From NCBI GenBank assembly GCA_016169945.1, contig JADLSH010000389.1, forward strand, positions 885,001 to 949,000: 64,000 nucleotides of DNA. Reading direction: 5' to 3'. The DNA comes from Trachythela sp. YZ-2020 (taxonomy: Eukaryota; Cnidaria; Anthozoa; Malacalcyonacea; Clavulariidae). Shown here in pieces: positions 29,339 to 41,185 of the stretch. The notes beneath the pieces are model-generated. The model did not search any database. It saw only the letters and a program-made list of their open reading frames with translations, and was not told the DNA's origin. The first letter of the stretch is position 1. Each line of letters starts with the position of its first letter. Position numbers and translations under genes: made by a program.

Positions 29339-29424
29339 GATGAAATGTGACAAGCTTTTGAAAAGCTAGCATGCCAGTTTTTCAACAAGTACACTTGTCA
29401 ATGAAAAGCTTGTCACATTTCATC
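29339..29424. repeat. 21-bp perfect inverted repeat (hairpin)
   Basis: GATGAAATGTGACAAGCTTT(T) at 29339-29359 is the exact inverse of 29404-29424, with a 44-bp loop that itself pairs partly (AAGTACACTTG). It is a small foldback. Confidence 0.8.
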
Positions 29425-30067
29425 ATTCTAAATTCGCGATGAGTGATTTATGTTTTTGCCAATATATTATAGTAAGCAGATAAAATTGTCTTTTGTTTAC
29501 GGTTGCAATATTTGATTAGTTTTACTTTTATTTAATAGTTTAAACGATATGTCAAATATGTCAAATCAACCTCGATTATTTCAAATTTTATTTATTTATT
29601 ATTTCATCGACATTGTGTATATAAAATTTCGAGAGTACGGTTGAACACAGACTACTAAAATAAAGGCTAAGCAAAACTAGAAAGTATATAGAATGCATCA
29701 TACGTCATAGTTATATATTGAAATTTTTTTAATTTCTTTCTGCTGACGTATATATTCTGGGACCAAATGGTCACCTATTTTTTCCACCCATGCACCACAA
29801 CCTAGCTAGGTACTTCCTCAGATCCTGCAAGATCTCCGGCACATGAGGTTGAGGCTGCTCAACAAATAGATTTTTCTTGCTCCACTATTATATAATTGAC
29901 CTCATACCTGAACCTGATCCAGTAAAGGACATAACCATAAAATAAGGGAGCAGGTTTAGCTGTACAGTATGTTTCAGTGTTGAGCCATATTACTTGTAGG
30001 TCAATAGACATTAGGCAATAGGCATTAGACAGAGTAAAATATTAAAAGTAGGGCGCATCTGGGCAGA

Positions 30068-30130
30068 TTGCCAGCTAATGGGTTAACAAGAAACACTGGC
30101 AGATAGTTTTGTTAACCCATTAACTGGCAA
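30068..30130. repeat. 22-bp inverted repeat
   Basis: TTGCCAGCTAATGGGTTAAC(AA) at 30068-30089 pairs with 30109-30130 with one mismatch. Confidence 0.75.
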
Positions 30131-30999
30131 TACCCTACCACACGATGAGTAAAATCGTCTGGATTTAATAGACAGAGTAAAATTAGCACAGACGTTTCTT
30201 TTGCATTCCATTCCGTACGTGATAACCACGCTTACAGTAGAGTAGAAATATATTTTCAACAGTCTACAGTACAGTATATCAAAATATAATATATATAATC
30301 ATTGGAGCCGCAGCAATCCTAATCATTGTATAGGGGGTGAAATTTTTTATTTTTACCAAGCGCACTGCATTCATGCATTGTAGTCAGGTCTCTACATGCA
30401 TTGCGGTCGCCTTTTCTTGGCAATTTTCGCCACATGCGGTGTGGCATAAAATATGAACCATACAATAGAGGTTGTAAAATTGTTGATATACTACAGTGCT
30501 CTACATAATATAAATATTCCTTGCAAATTCCTATTTTGAATAGTGACGTTGCAATTTATATCGCCAAACAATATAAACAATTCTGCACTGGCAAGTAAAT
30601 TTAATTTTAGCTGGTTCTCTTTTAATTTTAGCTGCATTTTACTTACAACACACAATTTGAGTGCATTTTTGTTGTTGTATACATTTGTGTTCTACTATTC
30701 TATTGCTGACCATGCCCCATGAAGGCAAGCCAGCATTGGGCTCCAGAGATCTGTGTTTTTATATTAACTATAGATATAGTGATGAAAACCATATTGATTT
30801 CATGATGACGTTTAATGCAACAATGGTCCCTAGCTTAGTTAGCTGTGAGATTATAGTTTCTTATTCCAAACTAAATTAATGCCAAAATAAGGATTGCTGA
30901 GAAGATACTAATGAATATATAGACAAAAACTTAAAGGCCGCAGCACAATAGTATATTTTCCACAATGAGCCTGCAATTGCACTTTCGTGAGCAAGTCTA

Positions 31000-31064
31000 G
31001 CCTGCGAACAGTCATGAAAATATTATATACAGGAAACGAATTTCTGTAGTGACTGTTCGCAGGC
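31000..31064. repeat. 15-bp inverted repeat GCCTGCGAACAGTCA
   Basis: Perfect arms at 31000-31014 and 31050-31064, 35-bp loop. The sequence resembles MITE termini with GCCTGCGAACAG; it may be a minimal MITE. Confidence 0.65.
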
Positions 31065-31803
31065 AAGACCAAGTCTCATGGTTATATCCCACCAGCCACA
31101 GAGACTTTTTATGATCAAAATCTGAACTGGGGAAATATATTTTTACAACATACCTTTCACGTACAGTAAATAGAGCATTAACACACACACACAGCCTGTC
31201 AAGCCAACAATTTTCGGTCCTATTTTGAGATGCAAAAATATTATGACAAATTCTACATGTACATAGGCAGCATTCACTGCCCTACGGGTAAACTACAGTT
31301 ATAATGACCAACTTTAATTTAAAGGCATTGGAATGAAAGGCTCTTTTATATATAATTACATTTTGAAGGCATTATTACTAACTCTCTATGTTGCAATTAT
31401 CTAAATAGGATAATCTATATGTTGCAATTATTAAATTAATACATGTAGGATAATCTAAATAGGATAATCTATATTGCATCTTGTAGTTTTCAATTATCTA
31501 AATATACTTGCCTTTTCTCTGTCGCTGTGCTAGGTGACACTCTGAGCCGTTTATCTTCATAAAAACATTAAAAAATTCTGAATGATGGTCCAAATATTTA
31601 ATAAATTTAGTAAAACCAAGCTTCGGTTCCTTGGAAAATCTATTACTAGTTCTTGGAAATAGAACAATGGCCCAGTGTTTCCACTTTCAAATTTGTAATT
31701 TCCATGTATGACAGCAAAAAGTTCCATAAATTTACAAAAAATTCCGTAAATTTCCAATGCTACCCTAAGTATCACAATTTTGAATTAATAATTTTCATAC
31801 CAA

Positions 31804-32050
31804 AAAGATGTAGCAGAGCAAATCTACCAGTTGAAGTGGCCTAACCATGTGCTTGAGTATGGTTCCCCGGTATGGGAGTGTTACAGGACATCGATCCGAA
31901 GCAGTCAATATCTACAAGCGGGAAACTGATGACCAACTGGCAAAAATTGTTCAAGGAAGACCAAGTACACGCGTGAAAATTGGAGAAACCTTTGCAAGTC
32001 GTGAAGTTGGAAATAGTTTGGGTTCTATTGTGCTAAATATTCTTCAGTGA
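31804..32050 (+). pseudogene. Small LINE fragment (post-RT region)
   Basis: CSRANLPVEVA and, after a gap and shift, CLEYGSPVWE match the post-palm region (RANLPVEVGL... LEYASPVW) of the LINE whose other part lies inverted at 32.2-34.1 kb. The following frame to 32050 is not recognised. Confidence 0.55.
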
Positions 32051-32187
32051 TAAATATAATGTGCATGATATAACTTAAAGCAAAGGAAATGACGCTGGTG
32101 TGTACTGACAGTAACTTGTGTTGAGTGACAAAATTAAATGCATGTGTATTTCATATATAGTGCGCTCAGAACAGTCTTTTCGATGCT

Positions 32188-32740
32188 TTACGTGCTATCT
32201 AGCTCTTCAATATGTTTGTTCCATTTAAGGTTGTTCTGAAACCAGACTCCTAGGAGTCGGAAACTACCGACTTTTTCAATGCTAACATCTCCTAGTTGTA
32301 ATGGCGGTTGGGGCGATATATCCGTGCAACTAATCCACATATCCTTCGTCTTCTTTGCGTTCCTGCTTTCTACAGCCCAGCAGTCAACTGTATCTAAAGC
32401 TCTTTGCAAGTTGCTTGCAACGATCTGCGTATTTACCTGTGTTTACTCTGTGTTGTGTGGGGATACCATTCTCCAGATCGTTGATATGGATGTTAAATAA
32501 TACTGGCGAGATGGAAGAATGGTGCAATAAAGGATACTGCTCCCTGAAGTTTCAGCTGTTGCGTTCTTCCTTCCGCTCAAGAAGCTCTTTGTCCATAACC
32601 AAAAGCTTTTTCATACATTCATCTGGGCGAGCTTGTTCAGAAGCATCTTGTGGTCGACCATCGGCCTGCCAGACTTAGACAGCATATTAATCAACCAATG
32701 AGATACGAATTTAATTAGAAACATGTCCTCGGGACGAGAA
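32188..32740 (-). pseudogene. LINE reverse transcriptase, palm to thumb, broken
   Basis: Minus-strand pieces in order: KFVSHWLINMLSKSG; FNIHINDLENGIPTQHRVNT; GKYADRC, where the catalytic YADD has become YADR; RALDTVDCWAVESRNAKKTK; and KVGSFRLLGVWFQNNLKWNK. Several stops and shifts are present. It belongs to the same element as 33104-34060, from which it is separated by a MITE and a deletion. Confidence 0.78.
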
Positions 32741-32837
32741 CATAAAGGAGGAGGATAGTGTAACGGATAAGAATGTGTCAACGTGTAAATAAGGAAGTCA
32801 ACCATAATTAGCGGCGTATGCTTCATTTTGCAAGCTG
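32741..32837. other. Unassigned sequence between LINE part and MITE
   Basis: No recognisable coding sequence. It replaces the RT fingers that should lie here. Confidence 0.35.
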
Positions 32838-33103
32838 CATCCGTGATAATGTGATAATGTAATTATAGCTCACTAGATTATAAATATGGGATGTAAAAGA
32901 AAATAAAGTTAAGTTGGATCTTGACAACGTTACGTGTTGTGTTGGCTCGGCTCGTTACAATGCGAAGCAATATCACGATAGTCATCGAGCATGACGATAA
33001 TTTCGATATATCGTCGCTCAAGTTTCTACCTTCGATACGATAATCGCGATTGAAAATATCGCAATAAATCAAAATATCGAAATATCGCCCAACCCTATTT
33101 ACA
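32838..33103 (-). mobile_element. hAT-like MITE with ATATCG-rich end, inserted in LINE
   Basis: Read on the minus strand it begins TAGGGTTGGGCGATATTTCG and continues with repeated CGATA/TATCG blocks, typical of hAT non-autonomous ends. LINE coding sequence resumes exactly beyond 33103. The other boundary is not sharp. Related ATCGATATTT-rich DNA lies at 61195-61290, before the BED-hAT gene. Confidence 0.5.
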
Positions 33104-34060
33104 TTGCACAGGATTTGCACTATGCTAGCAGCGACAACATCATAAACCACAGGGACCAATTCCTCAGCAAAACGTTTGAGACACCATGCAGGGATATTGT
33201 CTGCACAAGTCGCTTTCTTAGGTTTTATGTGTTTAAGAATAGATTTCACTTGGCCAATGGATGGTAGTGGTGGGTGGATATTTTTCAGCGAGTGTTCCAC
33301 TTGTTGAAAGCTTGCAGTTTCCGACTGAGCACCTGACAACGGTTTAATAAAACTTCTCTGGAGTCTGTCAGCGATTGCAGGTAAATCTGTTTGAGCTGTT
33401 GTTGATAAAGTATGGTGGCCCTCGCAGATTGCTGCTAGCTGGTAAATACTTTTGTATCATTTTGCGGGGTTAGATTTACGGTTACGATCAGCTTTAGATT
33501 TATAATAATTTGCTTTAGCGTTCGTTATAAGTGTGGAGACTTTTTTACGAAGGTTTTCGAATTTCGATAACTCCCCTTTAGTAAATTAACGCCCTCTGTC
33601 TTGCCTTCGTTTCGGCCTTAATACTGGGAGTCATCCATAGTTTATTTGTAGAGTGCACGCGAACAGTTTTCTTAGGTAAACAGTCATCAAGCACACGGGC
33701 CGGGTGATGATAGAGTTTTTTGCAGAGACTTTATCATCCACATCCCTAACAGAGTACACAGCATCCCATTCTTCAAAGTTTATTTCCAAACTCAAGCCAT
33801 TTAAGCTCTTGGGGTTCATTTGTCGACATTTTCTAGAGATAGGTGGGATCTTCAATCGTGCTTTTGCTGGAAGGTAGAGAACTTCTTCGTACAAATCAGG
33901 CATATTAGTAAGTATCTGGTCCAGAATACTTTTTCCCCTCGCGGGCGACTTGACAAACTTCCTCAAATTAAAGCGTCGACATAATGGATCAGATTCAAAT
34001 TATTAAAATCCTCAGCAACAATTATTTTCTGCTGAAGGGCGTTCATTCAAGACCACATCT
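33104..34060 (-). pseudogene. LINE endonuclease end and RT start
   Basis: From high to low coordinates the minus strand encodes the endonuclease end (KFVKSPARGKSILDQILTNM), an inter-domain region (RKCRQMNPKSLNGLSLEINF, EEWDAVYSVRD, HSTNKLWMTPSIKAE-like), a KANYYKSKADRNRKSNPAKW linker, and the RT N-terminus (HPPLPSIGQVKSILKHIKPK, ATCADNIPAWCLKRF). Small deletions and shifts near 33700, 33600 and 33450 break it. The retained order identifies a CR1/L2-like element. It stops at the MITE boundary 33103. Confidence 0.8.
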
Positions 34061-35218
34061 ACCTTTTCAGTTAAATAATCCAACATCTCACGTTCACTCT
34101 CCTTTGTTTGACCTGGAGGCTGGAGGGTAGTAGCTTCAAGCCTTCAAGAGCCAAAGGACTTCCTTCCCACTCCTTCCAAATCAGAAAGGCGCTGAGCAGG
34201 CGGTTTCGCCATGTTGCCATGGTAACACCGACATTGTCAAAACCGACACACAAAACCCTAGGCATTTATCTTATCTGAGTCCCTTGTCAAGCATCCAAAA
34301 CAAATTTTACAAATGTGTATGTACATTCAAAAATCTATTTGGGTTTGTAACCTGCAAAAACACTTTTAATGACTTTTAAGTCTGGGCCATAAGGGCTCCT
34401 CCCACTATTACTGGGCTTCATACTTGAGCAAGGGCCAATATAATAGATTTAAGCAAGGGTCTAATAGTGCGAAAGATACCGTTCAATATTTGGCAATGCT
34501 TCAAATTGGGCCCCCTCTCAGGTAGGTGACCGTGACGTGCTCCCACTTAGATTCTGGTATTACTTCTCTGCAGCCCTCATGGCCAGCAGTGGTTGTAATT
34601 TAGATGAATATTCTGTGGTTTAGAGTGTACGACATTATAGGTATTGCATGGCCTTGCATCCTGTAATGCAAGCATAGTTGGGTTTCGCAGACATATTTGC
34701 ATTGTTTTCTCCTATTATTTCCAAGCAGTACTAAATAGATTAATATTTATGGCAGGACCTAAATTCAAATACACAGTACAAATAAATAATACAAATAATG
34801 CAGTGTGAATGTGTGCATGTCTACTTCCATGTGTGCAAAGATAGACAATTTAAACCTGCCCTTTAACATTAAACGTTTGATAAAATCTGTTGTTGGGACC
34901 ATGGATAAGACTCTCCATAGTGTGTAATTTGAGTAGCAGTATACACATGGCCTCAACTTCATGACTGCAGGCTTTGCAATTTTTCAAAACATATTTAATC
35001 AAAACAATAATTATGTACCTTAAAAAGGGAGACATTGCGTACAAATGAAGGTAAAATCATGATCTATTAATAAAATACACTTTTAGAAACTACAGTGAGT
35101 TTTTTCTAAATATTTATACATTATCCAAGTAGTTTTAAACAATAATATATGGATATAAAGTTAATGTTACCAGTTAAGAATGAACAATAAATGACGAAAA
35201 CAGTTCAGGTAGCATTAT
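34061..35218. other. Non-coding, 3' flank of the zinc-finger gene
   Basis: No conserved frame or repeat with clear ends. Bases 35040-35218 probably hold the 3' UTR of the C2H2 gene. Confidence 0.45.
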
Positions 35219-36187
35219 TTAGTCGGCTTTCGTCATGTCATGAGTATTCATATGATTTTCAAGTTTGCTTGGAACATCCAACTCAATATCACAGACACCA
35301 CAAATATATCCAATGCCAGTTGGTTTTGTTGATTCCAATTCTTGGCATAAACCACATTGATAGTTTATAATATTGCCATGTTGCCGTGCTATATGTGGAA
35401 CCAATTTTGTAAAATTAGAGACATGTTTGTTGCATTTTTTACAAACATGTGTTCCAGTGATTTCATTCTTGAGAAAATATTCTTGTATTAAATCTTGTGG
35501 TTGAATGATTTCTGTATGACAAGTGTTGCACAATAAATGTGATTTGCTATGCCTTTCAAGATGATGTGCTTGTCTAAAGCTCTCATTGCAAACATCACAT
35601 TCAAAAGGTTTGTCTCCAGTGTGTGTTCTTTTATGTGTTTTCAAATGGCTTGTTTGAGCAAATTTCTTCTTGCAAACATTACATTCGTAAGGTTTATCCC
35701 CATTGTGTGTTCGTTTATGTCTTATCAAATCGTTTGTCTGACAAAAAGTCTTCTTGCAAACATCGCATTTATAGGGTTTGTCTGCAAGGTGTGTATTTTT
35801 ATGTGTGGTTAAATGGCCTATCTGAAAAAATCTCTTCTTGCAAACATCACATTCATGAGGTTTGTCTCCAGTGTGTCTTCTTTTATGTGTTACCAAATGG
35901 CTTGATTGAGAAAATCTCTTGTTGCAAACATCACATTCATAAGGTTTGGCTCCAGTGTGTGTCCTTTTATGTGTTGTTAGATTGCATGAAACAGTAAACC
36001 TTTTCATACAAACGTCACATTCGTAAGGTTTGTCTCCAGTGTGTGTTCTTCGATGTCTTGTTAAATGGCCTGATTCAGAAAATCTCTTCTTACAAACATC
36101 ACATTCATAACGCTTGCATTTTCTTTCTTCTTTTGTTAAGTCCAAGGTTCTCGATGTTGAAAACATCTCATCAGAATGATCAGACAT
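35219..36187 (-). CDS. C2H2 zinc-finger protein, 322 residues, single exon
   Basis: An intact frame from ATG (36187) to TAG (35219). Seven regularly spaced C2H2 fingers (28-residue period, about residues 27-217) are joined by TGDKPYE-type linkers, followed by two looser fingers (HVCKKCNKHVSNFTKLVPH near 245 and YICGVCDIELDVPSKLENH near 293). Such arrays bind DNA in the nucleus. Helix positions -1/2/3/6 read E/G/H/R, V/C/N/T, Q/S/H/T, Q/G/H/T, Q/N/D/R, Q/S/H/T, Q/H/H/R for fingers 1-7. Fingers 3, 4 and 6 are close to one another, suggesting duplication and a GGA-like repeated target. The N-terminus is short and carries no KRAB, BTB or ZAD domain. No intron is needed. Confidence 0.92.
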   Translation of the reverse strand: MSDHSDEMFSTSRTLDLTKEERKCKRYECDVCKKRFSESGHLTRHRRTHTGDKPYECDVCMKRFTVSCNLTTHKRTHTGAKPYECDVCNKRFSQSSHLVTHKRRHTGDKPHECDVCKKRFFQIGHLTTHKNTHLADKPYKCDVCKKTFCQTNDLIRHKRTHNGDKPYECNVCKKKFAQTSHLKTHKRTHTGDKPFECDVCNESFRQAHHLERHSKSHLLCNTCHTEIIQPQDLIQEYFLKNEITGTHVCKKCNKHVSNFTKLVPHIARQHGNIINYQCGLCQELESTKPTGIGYICGVCDIELDVPSKLENHMNTHDMTKAD

Positions 36188-36540
36188 AATTTGATAACAC
36201 GTAGACGTAGTATTATAAAACTACAAATCCGAAACACGGGAGATTGAACGTTCACCACTCAACCACTCAGTACTCACCAGACACCAGCGAACAGTCGATC
36301 AATTCTATAAAGCCTATAGACTTGAGAAATTGTGTCAATCGCTTTTATATAACTGTAATCAGCGAGAAAATAAAATATAATTTGCCTGTTTGACAGTTTC
36401 AATGGCTGCTTTGTTATTTGTATCAATTTTGTCAATTTTGTGCTAGAGAACAGAGGGGGATTTTGTCTGCGCATGCGCATGGGGAAGCAAGCGTGGAGTA
36501 CACGCGAACGCGAGATTATCGCGTGACTGAATAGCAAATT
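36188..36540. other. Upstream region of the zinc-finger gene
   Basis: No TATA box close to the ATG. A GCGCATGCGCAT palindromic block at 36470-36481 resembles NRF1-type promoter elements, about 290 bp upstream of the start. Confidence 0.4.
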
Positions 36541-36850
36541 TGCCATTTAACAATTAGACAACGAGGCCGAGTTGGCTATGAGCGAATAGTCAACGAGGCG
36601 AAGCCGAGTTGACTATTCGCTCATAGCCAACGAGGCCGAGTTGTCTAATTGTTTTAGTATAAACTATAGCATTTATTGAGAACTAGGGAACACAATACAA
36701 AAGTAAACAAAAGTATTAATATTAATTTTAAACGTGAATTTTCACGCCATTGTTTTGAATTTTGCTACTAGTAGACTATCACTAATAGTCTACGAGTAGC
36801 GTAGCCAATCAGAACGCAGGAAAAGTGATAGTCTATTACTAAGTTTATAC
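36541..36850 (-). mobile_element. Crypton-linked MITE, copy 1, with nested palindrome
   Basis: From the left end TTTAACAATTAGACAACGAG, bases 36548-36653 form a long hairpin built on GGCTATGAGCGAATAGTCAA and its inverse. The other end is AGTAATAGACTATCAC... TAGTATAAAC read on the minus strand, with the inner GCGTTCTGATTGGCTACG. The same two ends and GATTGGCTAC block bound the longer copy at 41186-41683, which carries a Crypton-type exon. Non-coding here. Confidence 0.65.
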
Positions 36851-39800
36851 TAAATTATATTATGAGGACGTTTGCTTGTTTCGTTATTGTTTGTGTACTC
36901 ACAATTTTAAACTTTTTTAACTGAGAAATGTGTAGTTTGTAATAAAAAAGTTTGAAGTAGAAATATAACCACTGCCGTAAATGTTCAATTTCGTCAGAAA
37001 AATACCTGTTTTATGTATACGTTTTCGAAAGCTATCGTAAGAGAAAAATACACATGCAAATTCACCTTTCTCTAATGTGTACTTGGGCATTTTTTCACTC
37101 CACGAAAGCTAGTTCCATCGACACATAAATCATTCAAAACAAACTGGAAAAAATTGAGGTGTGGAAAAGGGCAAAATTTTTGCTATCACTAAGTTTCTAC
37201 ACAAAGCACTGAAATAGTCAAAGGCCGCGGAATTGGTATCTCAAAATTAGGGGGGGGGGGACACTGCCAAAAAGGGGCACCAGTGTATCAGTGGTATAAA
37301 AAGCGTCATTTGTTTGGGGGGGGCGTCAAAAATATCCTGATGCCACCCGCAATCTGCTACTCGCAATCCGCAACTCGCTAACCTCCGCCAGCCTTCGAAT
37401 TTAGATGCATGTGAAAGAATGACTCCAAGCTCAGTTTATAATTATGAAAGTTACTAAAATACGGTTCTATTTGGTTCTTATATATGTTCTATGTATACAT
37501 ATTACTATACAGGGAAATAGTTAGTTTTGTTTTCCCGAGAGTCTCAATGTTTCCCGAGCCGAGATTTAAGTCGGATTGTAGAGTAAACCTTGCTTGTACA
37601 ACAATAACAACTCTGCAGTTACAACGAACTGGAATGAACAATTACAACAGCGCATACAACAACAAAAGCATGTTTTCGCCGATAGATGTACGCTAAGCGC
37701 ATTCTTTTAGATTTATAGCGTTTTACAAATTCTTATTTTCGAGATGCGCGCGCATATTTGTCTCACGACAAATGCGTGACTTTTGTGTGTATATAAACAG
37801 CAGAAATATATATCTGCGGATATCATCGATCATACATCATCAGGAAATGATAAACTAGAAATACACTCATGCAGAATCCCCTCGCCTATTCGAACTCAGG
37901 AATTATACTTCCCAAAATTTATTCAGTCAATCATTGTAACCATAGCAACACACAATTTTTTACTTTTCGTACAAAATGATAAAATAGTAATATAAATATC
38001 TGTACTTTGTGGATATGTTTTACGTACTCTTTTAGCTTTGGTTGCTGTAAAATTTAACCTTAGACATTTCACAAAAACGTCAAAAATTTTCAGAAAACTT
38101 CAACTGTTTTTTGACAGTATATTTTTTCAAATTTATCTTTAAAATGAAGTTTTTGACATTACGTTGTTTCTTCAAAATTCAAATTTAAACTTGCTAAAAT
38201 ACCTTTTAGGTTTAATCGATATTATAATAACCTCACAGAGTGACATACGCTTTTGAAAATCCACAAACTAAAATATGCAAAATAGACACTAATTGCGCCG
38301 TAATTACGATGTAAATATCTCCAGACGTGTTTATTCTCTGGCAACAGGACACGCGTCATTCGATAGTTTATGACTTCCTCTTTAAAATGATATTTAGTTT
38401 GTCCCGCTTCATATTACATATCCAAATTAATTTGCATACATGTTCATAAATTATCTAAAAATTTTACAATTATTGTTGAAATAAATCGGAATTGCCAGAG
38501 CAAGACTTATTATTTTCGAGCAAATGTTAATACACAAATTGTAGCTCATGTAAAAAGGAATATTATTGGAAAGTTTCATTGCATTTGAAGAAGTAGAAGT
38601 ATTTTTTTTTATTTTTTGAAAGTCGCATACAAAATGCCGAGATCGTTAAAATTTGATTCCCGCACGCGCAATAAATTACGAAATGCCATATAAGGTCAGT
38701 GTTGATTGCTATAAACCAATGAAAATCCGCCATCTAGGCAATGACATCACGAGGAATCGATTGCCAGTACTTTCAATACGCTAGGGTGCAAAGTCGCGGA
38801 TATTTTAGGTTCCGAAGTTGTCCGAGCGTGCACCGACAAAACCGGCTTTCGCAATAAATACACAATATAAACGAGAATTGCCGTAAAAGGGCTAGATTAT
38901 GTCCTATGATTACACAAATGGTATCAAACTAAAGGGATTGGAAATCCCCGTCGGGTTTGTAGTGTGTAAACGAAAGGTAGGAAAGCGAAGTGAATATATA
39001 ATTAGTTTGTATTATTGTTAATTTGTAAACAAATACAACTACAGAGGTGTTTGAAAGGGGACAATTTACTTCTCTAAAGAGATCGTAAAACGCTGAATCG
39101 AACGGTGGTATTGTCATCTACATAGTGAAAAATTGTCATCTACATAGCATCTGCACAACTGCAAAATTAGTGAAAATCTAAGACGATATCGTCTTAGAAT
39201 TGATACCCTCAAAACACTTCAAAAGTGTCCTTTTTTCAGCCATTCGACCCCTTCTCGCTTATCTTGTTTTGAAGACTGTATTTATCGGTATGTTTTTCCA
39301 ATAGCCCGAGTATTAAAAATAATTTTTGATGCATAACAAAATCTTTATCCGTAAATCTTTTTTTAAATGTTTATCCGTATGTTTCTCTCGACCTGAACTC
39401 GCGCATGCGTATAACGTAGATGAACCGTCCATGGCATCGCGGCGGACGACTTTGGATTCCGCTATCTTTTCACATACGCGGGTGTAAATATCCGAGCGGA
39501 ATTAGTACCCTCGCACGGCGCTTCGTGCCGGTGTGGCGGTCTGAGATTGTCATCGTGCTGAGATTGTAATCGGACTACTGCGCATGCTCGAAATGGCGCC
39601 TGCAATCTTAGCACGCGTTACAGCCACTGAGCTATATAATACCTGGAGGACCTGACGCTAATGTCAGCCAGGCAGCAAAGTGAAGCAAAAAACATGGCGG
39701 ATTTTGGCATTTTCTGACGCCATAATGACGCCACTTGTCCTAAATCCCCAGGGTAATTACCACTGACCAACCGCGATCCTGATCTAAAACGAACTCTTTC

Positions 39801-40077
39801 ATCCTCCTGGTTTTTTAAACATTTTTTTCATTTTTGTGAAATATTTTGTTTCAAAAGCTCAAACTTTCATTTTTTCGCCTGTCTTTTTTTGTTTTGCAAC
39901 GTGAAGAGAAAAGTGAGGCTTTGCTCCGCTTGTGGATGCCTACTTCCGGTTACCACTTTGCAGCGAAAACAATATGGAGTTATATTGTGAAATGAGTCAA
40001 CGAGACTGGTTATTCTTAATTTTGAGGCATTTCCAAGCGCTGGACTAAATCGTTGGTCCTGTAATAAAAAGAACAAG
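36851..40077. other. Long non-coding stretch
   Basis: Contains poly-G runs (37251-37260 and 37316-37323), YACTCGCAATC repeats near 37350-37380, and mixed AT-rich DNA. At 39480-39600 a GC-richer patch has GCACGGCGCTTCGTGCC and GACTACTGCGCATGCTCG, promoter-like. ATGGCGG contexts at about 39690 and nearby recall first-exon regions, but no protein can be supported. The 116-codon minus frame at 39867-40217 is the shadow of a plus-strand small ORF. Confidence 0.45.
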
Positions 40078-40242
40078 ATGTTTTCTTTCTTTTGGAGAGA
40101 TATTTTTGTAGATTTCGTTAAAAAATCTCTGCTAAAGAAGTCTGACAAGTTGCATAATGCATATGGGAACTCTGTATTTCGGCCAAAACTCTCTGGCAAG
40201 TGGCCTTCACTAACCAAATATTTTGGCTGGATAAAATTTTAA
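40078..40242 (+). CDS. Possible small ORF, 54 codons, before a splice donor
   Basis: ATG at 40078 to TAA at 40240-40242, reading MFSFFWRDIFVDFVKKSLLK and ending YFGWIKF. The composition (charged and aromatic residues, balanced codons) looks protein-like in AT-rich surroundings. A strong donor, AAAG|GTAAGC, follows at 40264, so this may be part of a first exon, and a GC-rich promoter-like patch lies 500 bp upstream. No homologue is recognised, and chance remains likely. Confidence 0.25.
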   Translation: MFSFFWRDIFVDFVKKSLLKKSDKLHNAYGNSVFRPKLSGKWPSLTKYFGWIKF

Positions 40243-41185
40243 ATCGAATGGATTAAACGAAAGGTAAGCAATTTATTTTAAGTATTTGTTTTTCTCAATC
40301 AAGCGGAAAAGTATCGAATAGTCGGTGTTGCTCTCATGTTATGTTCTGCTATGAACATTAGCAACAAAAGCTTACCTATATTGCATTTTGTGATTCTGAT
40401 TGGAGTTTTGGTTTTTGTTCTTGACCGAAAATACATTTAAATAATATATAAGTGGGTTATTTTCTAAAACAAGCTTTGTATCATTCATATTATGACTGTT
40501 TTGAGTGGTTTTAATGCGGAAAACTTGAAATCCAGTCGAATCTGAGACTAGTATAGACAGTGAATGGTGTTTGTTTAGTGTGTGTGTAAATGTCTAGTTG
40601 CCAAATTGAACCTTCTATCTAGTATAAAATTTCTCACAATTGAAATTTTTCATTATATAGAGCCAAGAACTTTAAAATAAGAAAACAATGAAGACATGTC
40701 ATGCATGCGTGCTGGCTGCTGCAATGGCAGATAATTTTCATATTATAGGAAGTGGCTCATGAAAGTGACTGTATCATTAAACACTATTAACGTTTTCTGT
40801 TCCCTCTGCAAAGTAGAGAAATGTTTATATGAACATGAATAGGTGACTCACATTTGTCATACTACAATGCTTAGTTCTAAAAATAGTAATTGGATAAACT
40901 GTCAACTATGAAGAAGTTGGAGTACAGTGTCAGTCATTACCCTGTACCATGCCCATGGTCTTCTCTCACCAGATTAAAGACACCTGGTGAATGCTGGTGA
41001 TCTGCTCTCCTCCCTTGTAATATTCCTATCTCCCATTGTCCAGCATTAATTTATTCAGGGTTTTTTGCAGAAGGGAGAGAAGACCAAGGGTGAAGTTGTT
41101 TCGTGCTATATGCAAGGGCCCAGCTCTGTTAAAAGGTTAAATTTTATAATTTGAATAAACTTGTCTTGTTCAATAACCAGTATTA
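40243..41185. other. Non-coding, with a loose inverted repeat
   Basis: GGTCTTCTCTC at 40957 is inverse to GAGAGAAGACC at 41072. Otherwise AT-rich with no gene. Confidence 0.4.

Larger units (their letters stand above)
29425..31803. other. Non-coding stretch with two further inverted repeats
   Basis: AT-rich, with an ACAC run near 31183-31193 and tandem GGATAATCTA blocks near 31407-31473. Inverted repeats at 30068-30130 and 31000-31064 are listed separately. Short frames such as 30661-30879 carry no domain. Confidence 0.45.

Noticed and set aside
35549..35997. Plus-strand frames of 87 and 124 codons
   Set aside because: Antisense shadows of the C2H2 zinc-finger array; their periodicity follows the 84-bp finger repeat.
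39867..40217. 116-codon minus-strand frame
   Set aside because: No domain and a basic low-information end. The plus strand here has a more protein-like frame and a splice donor.
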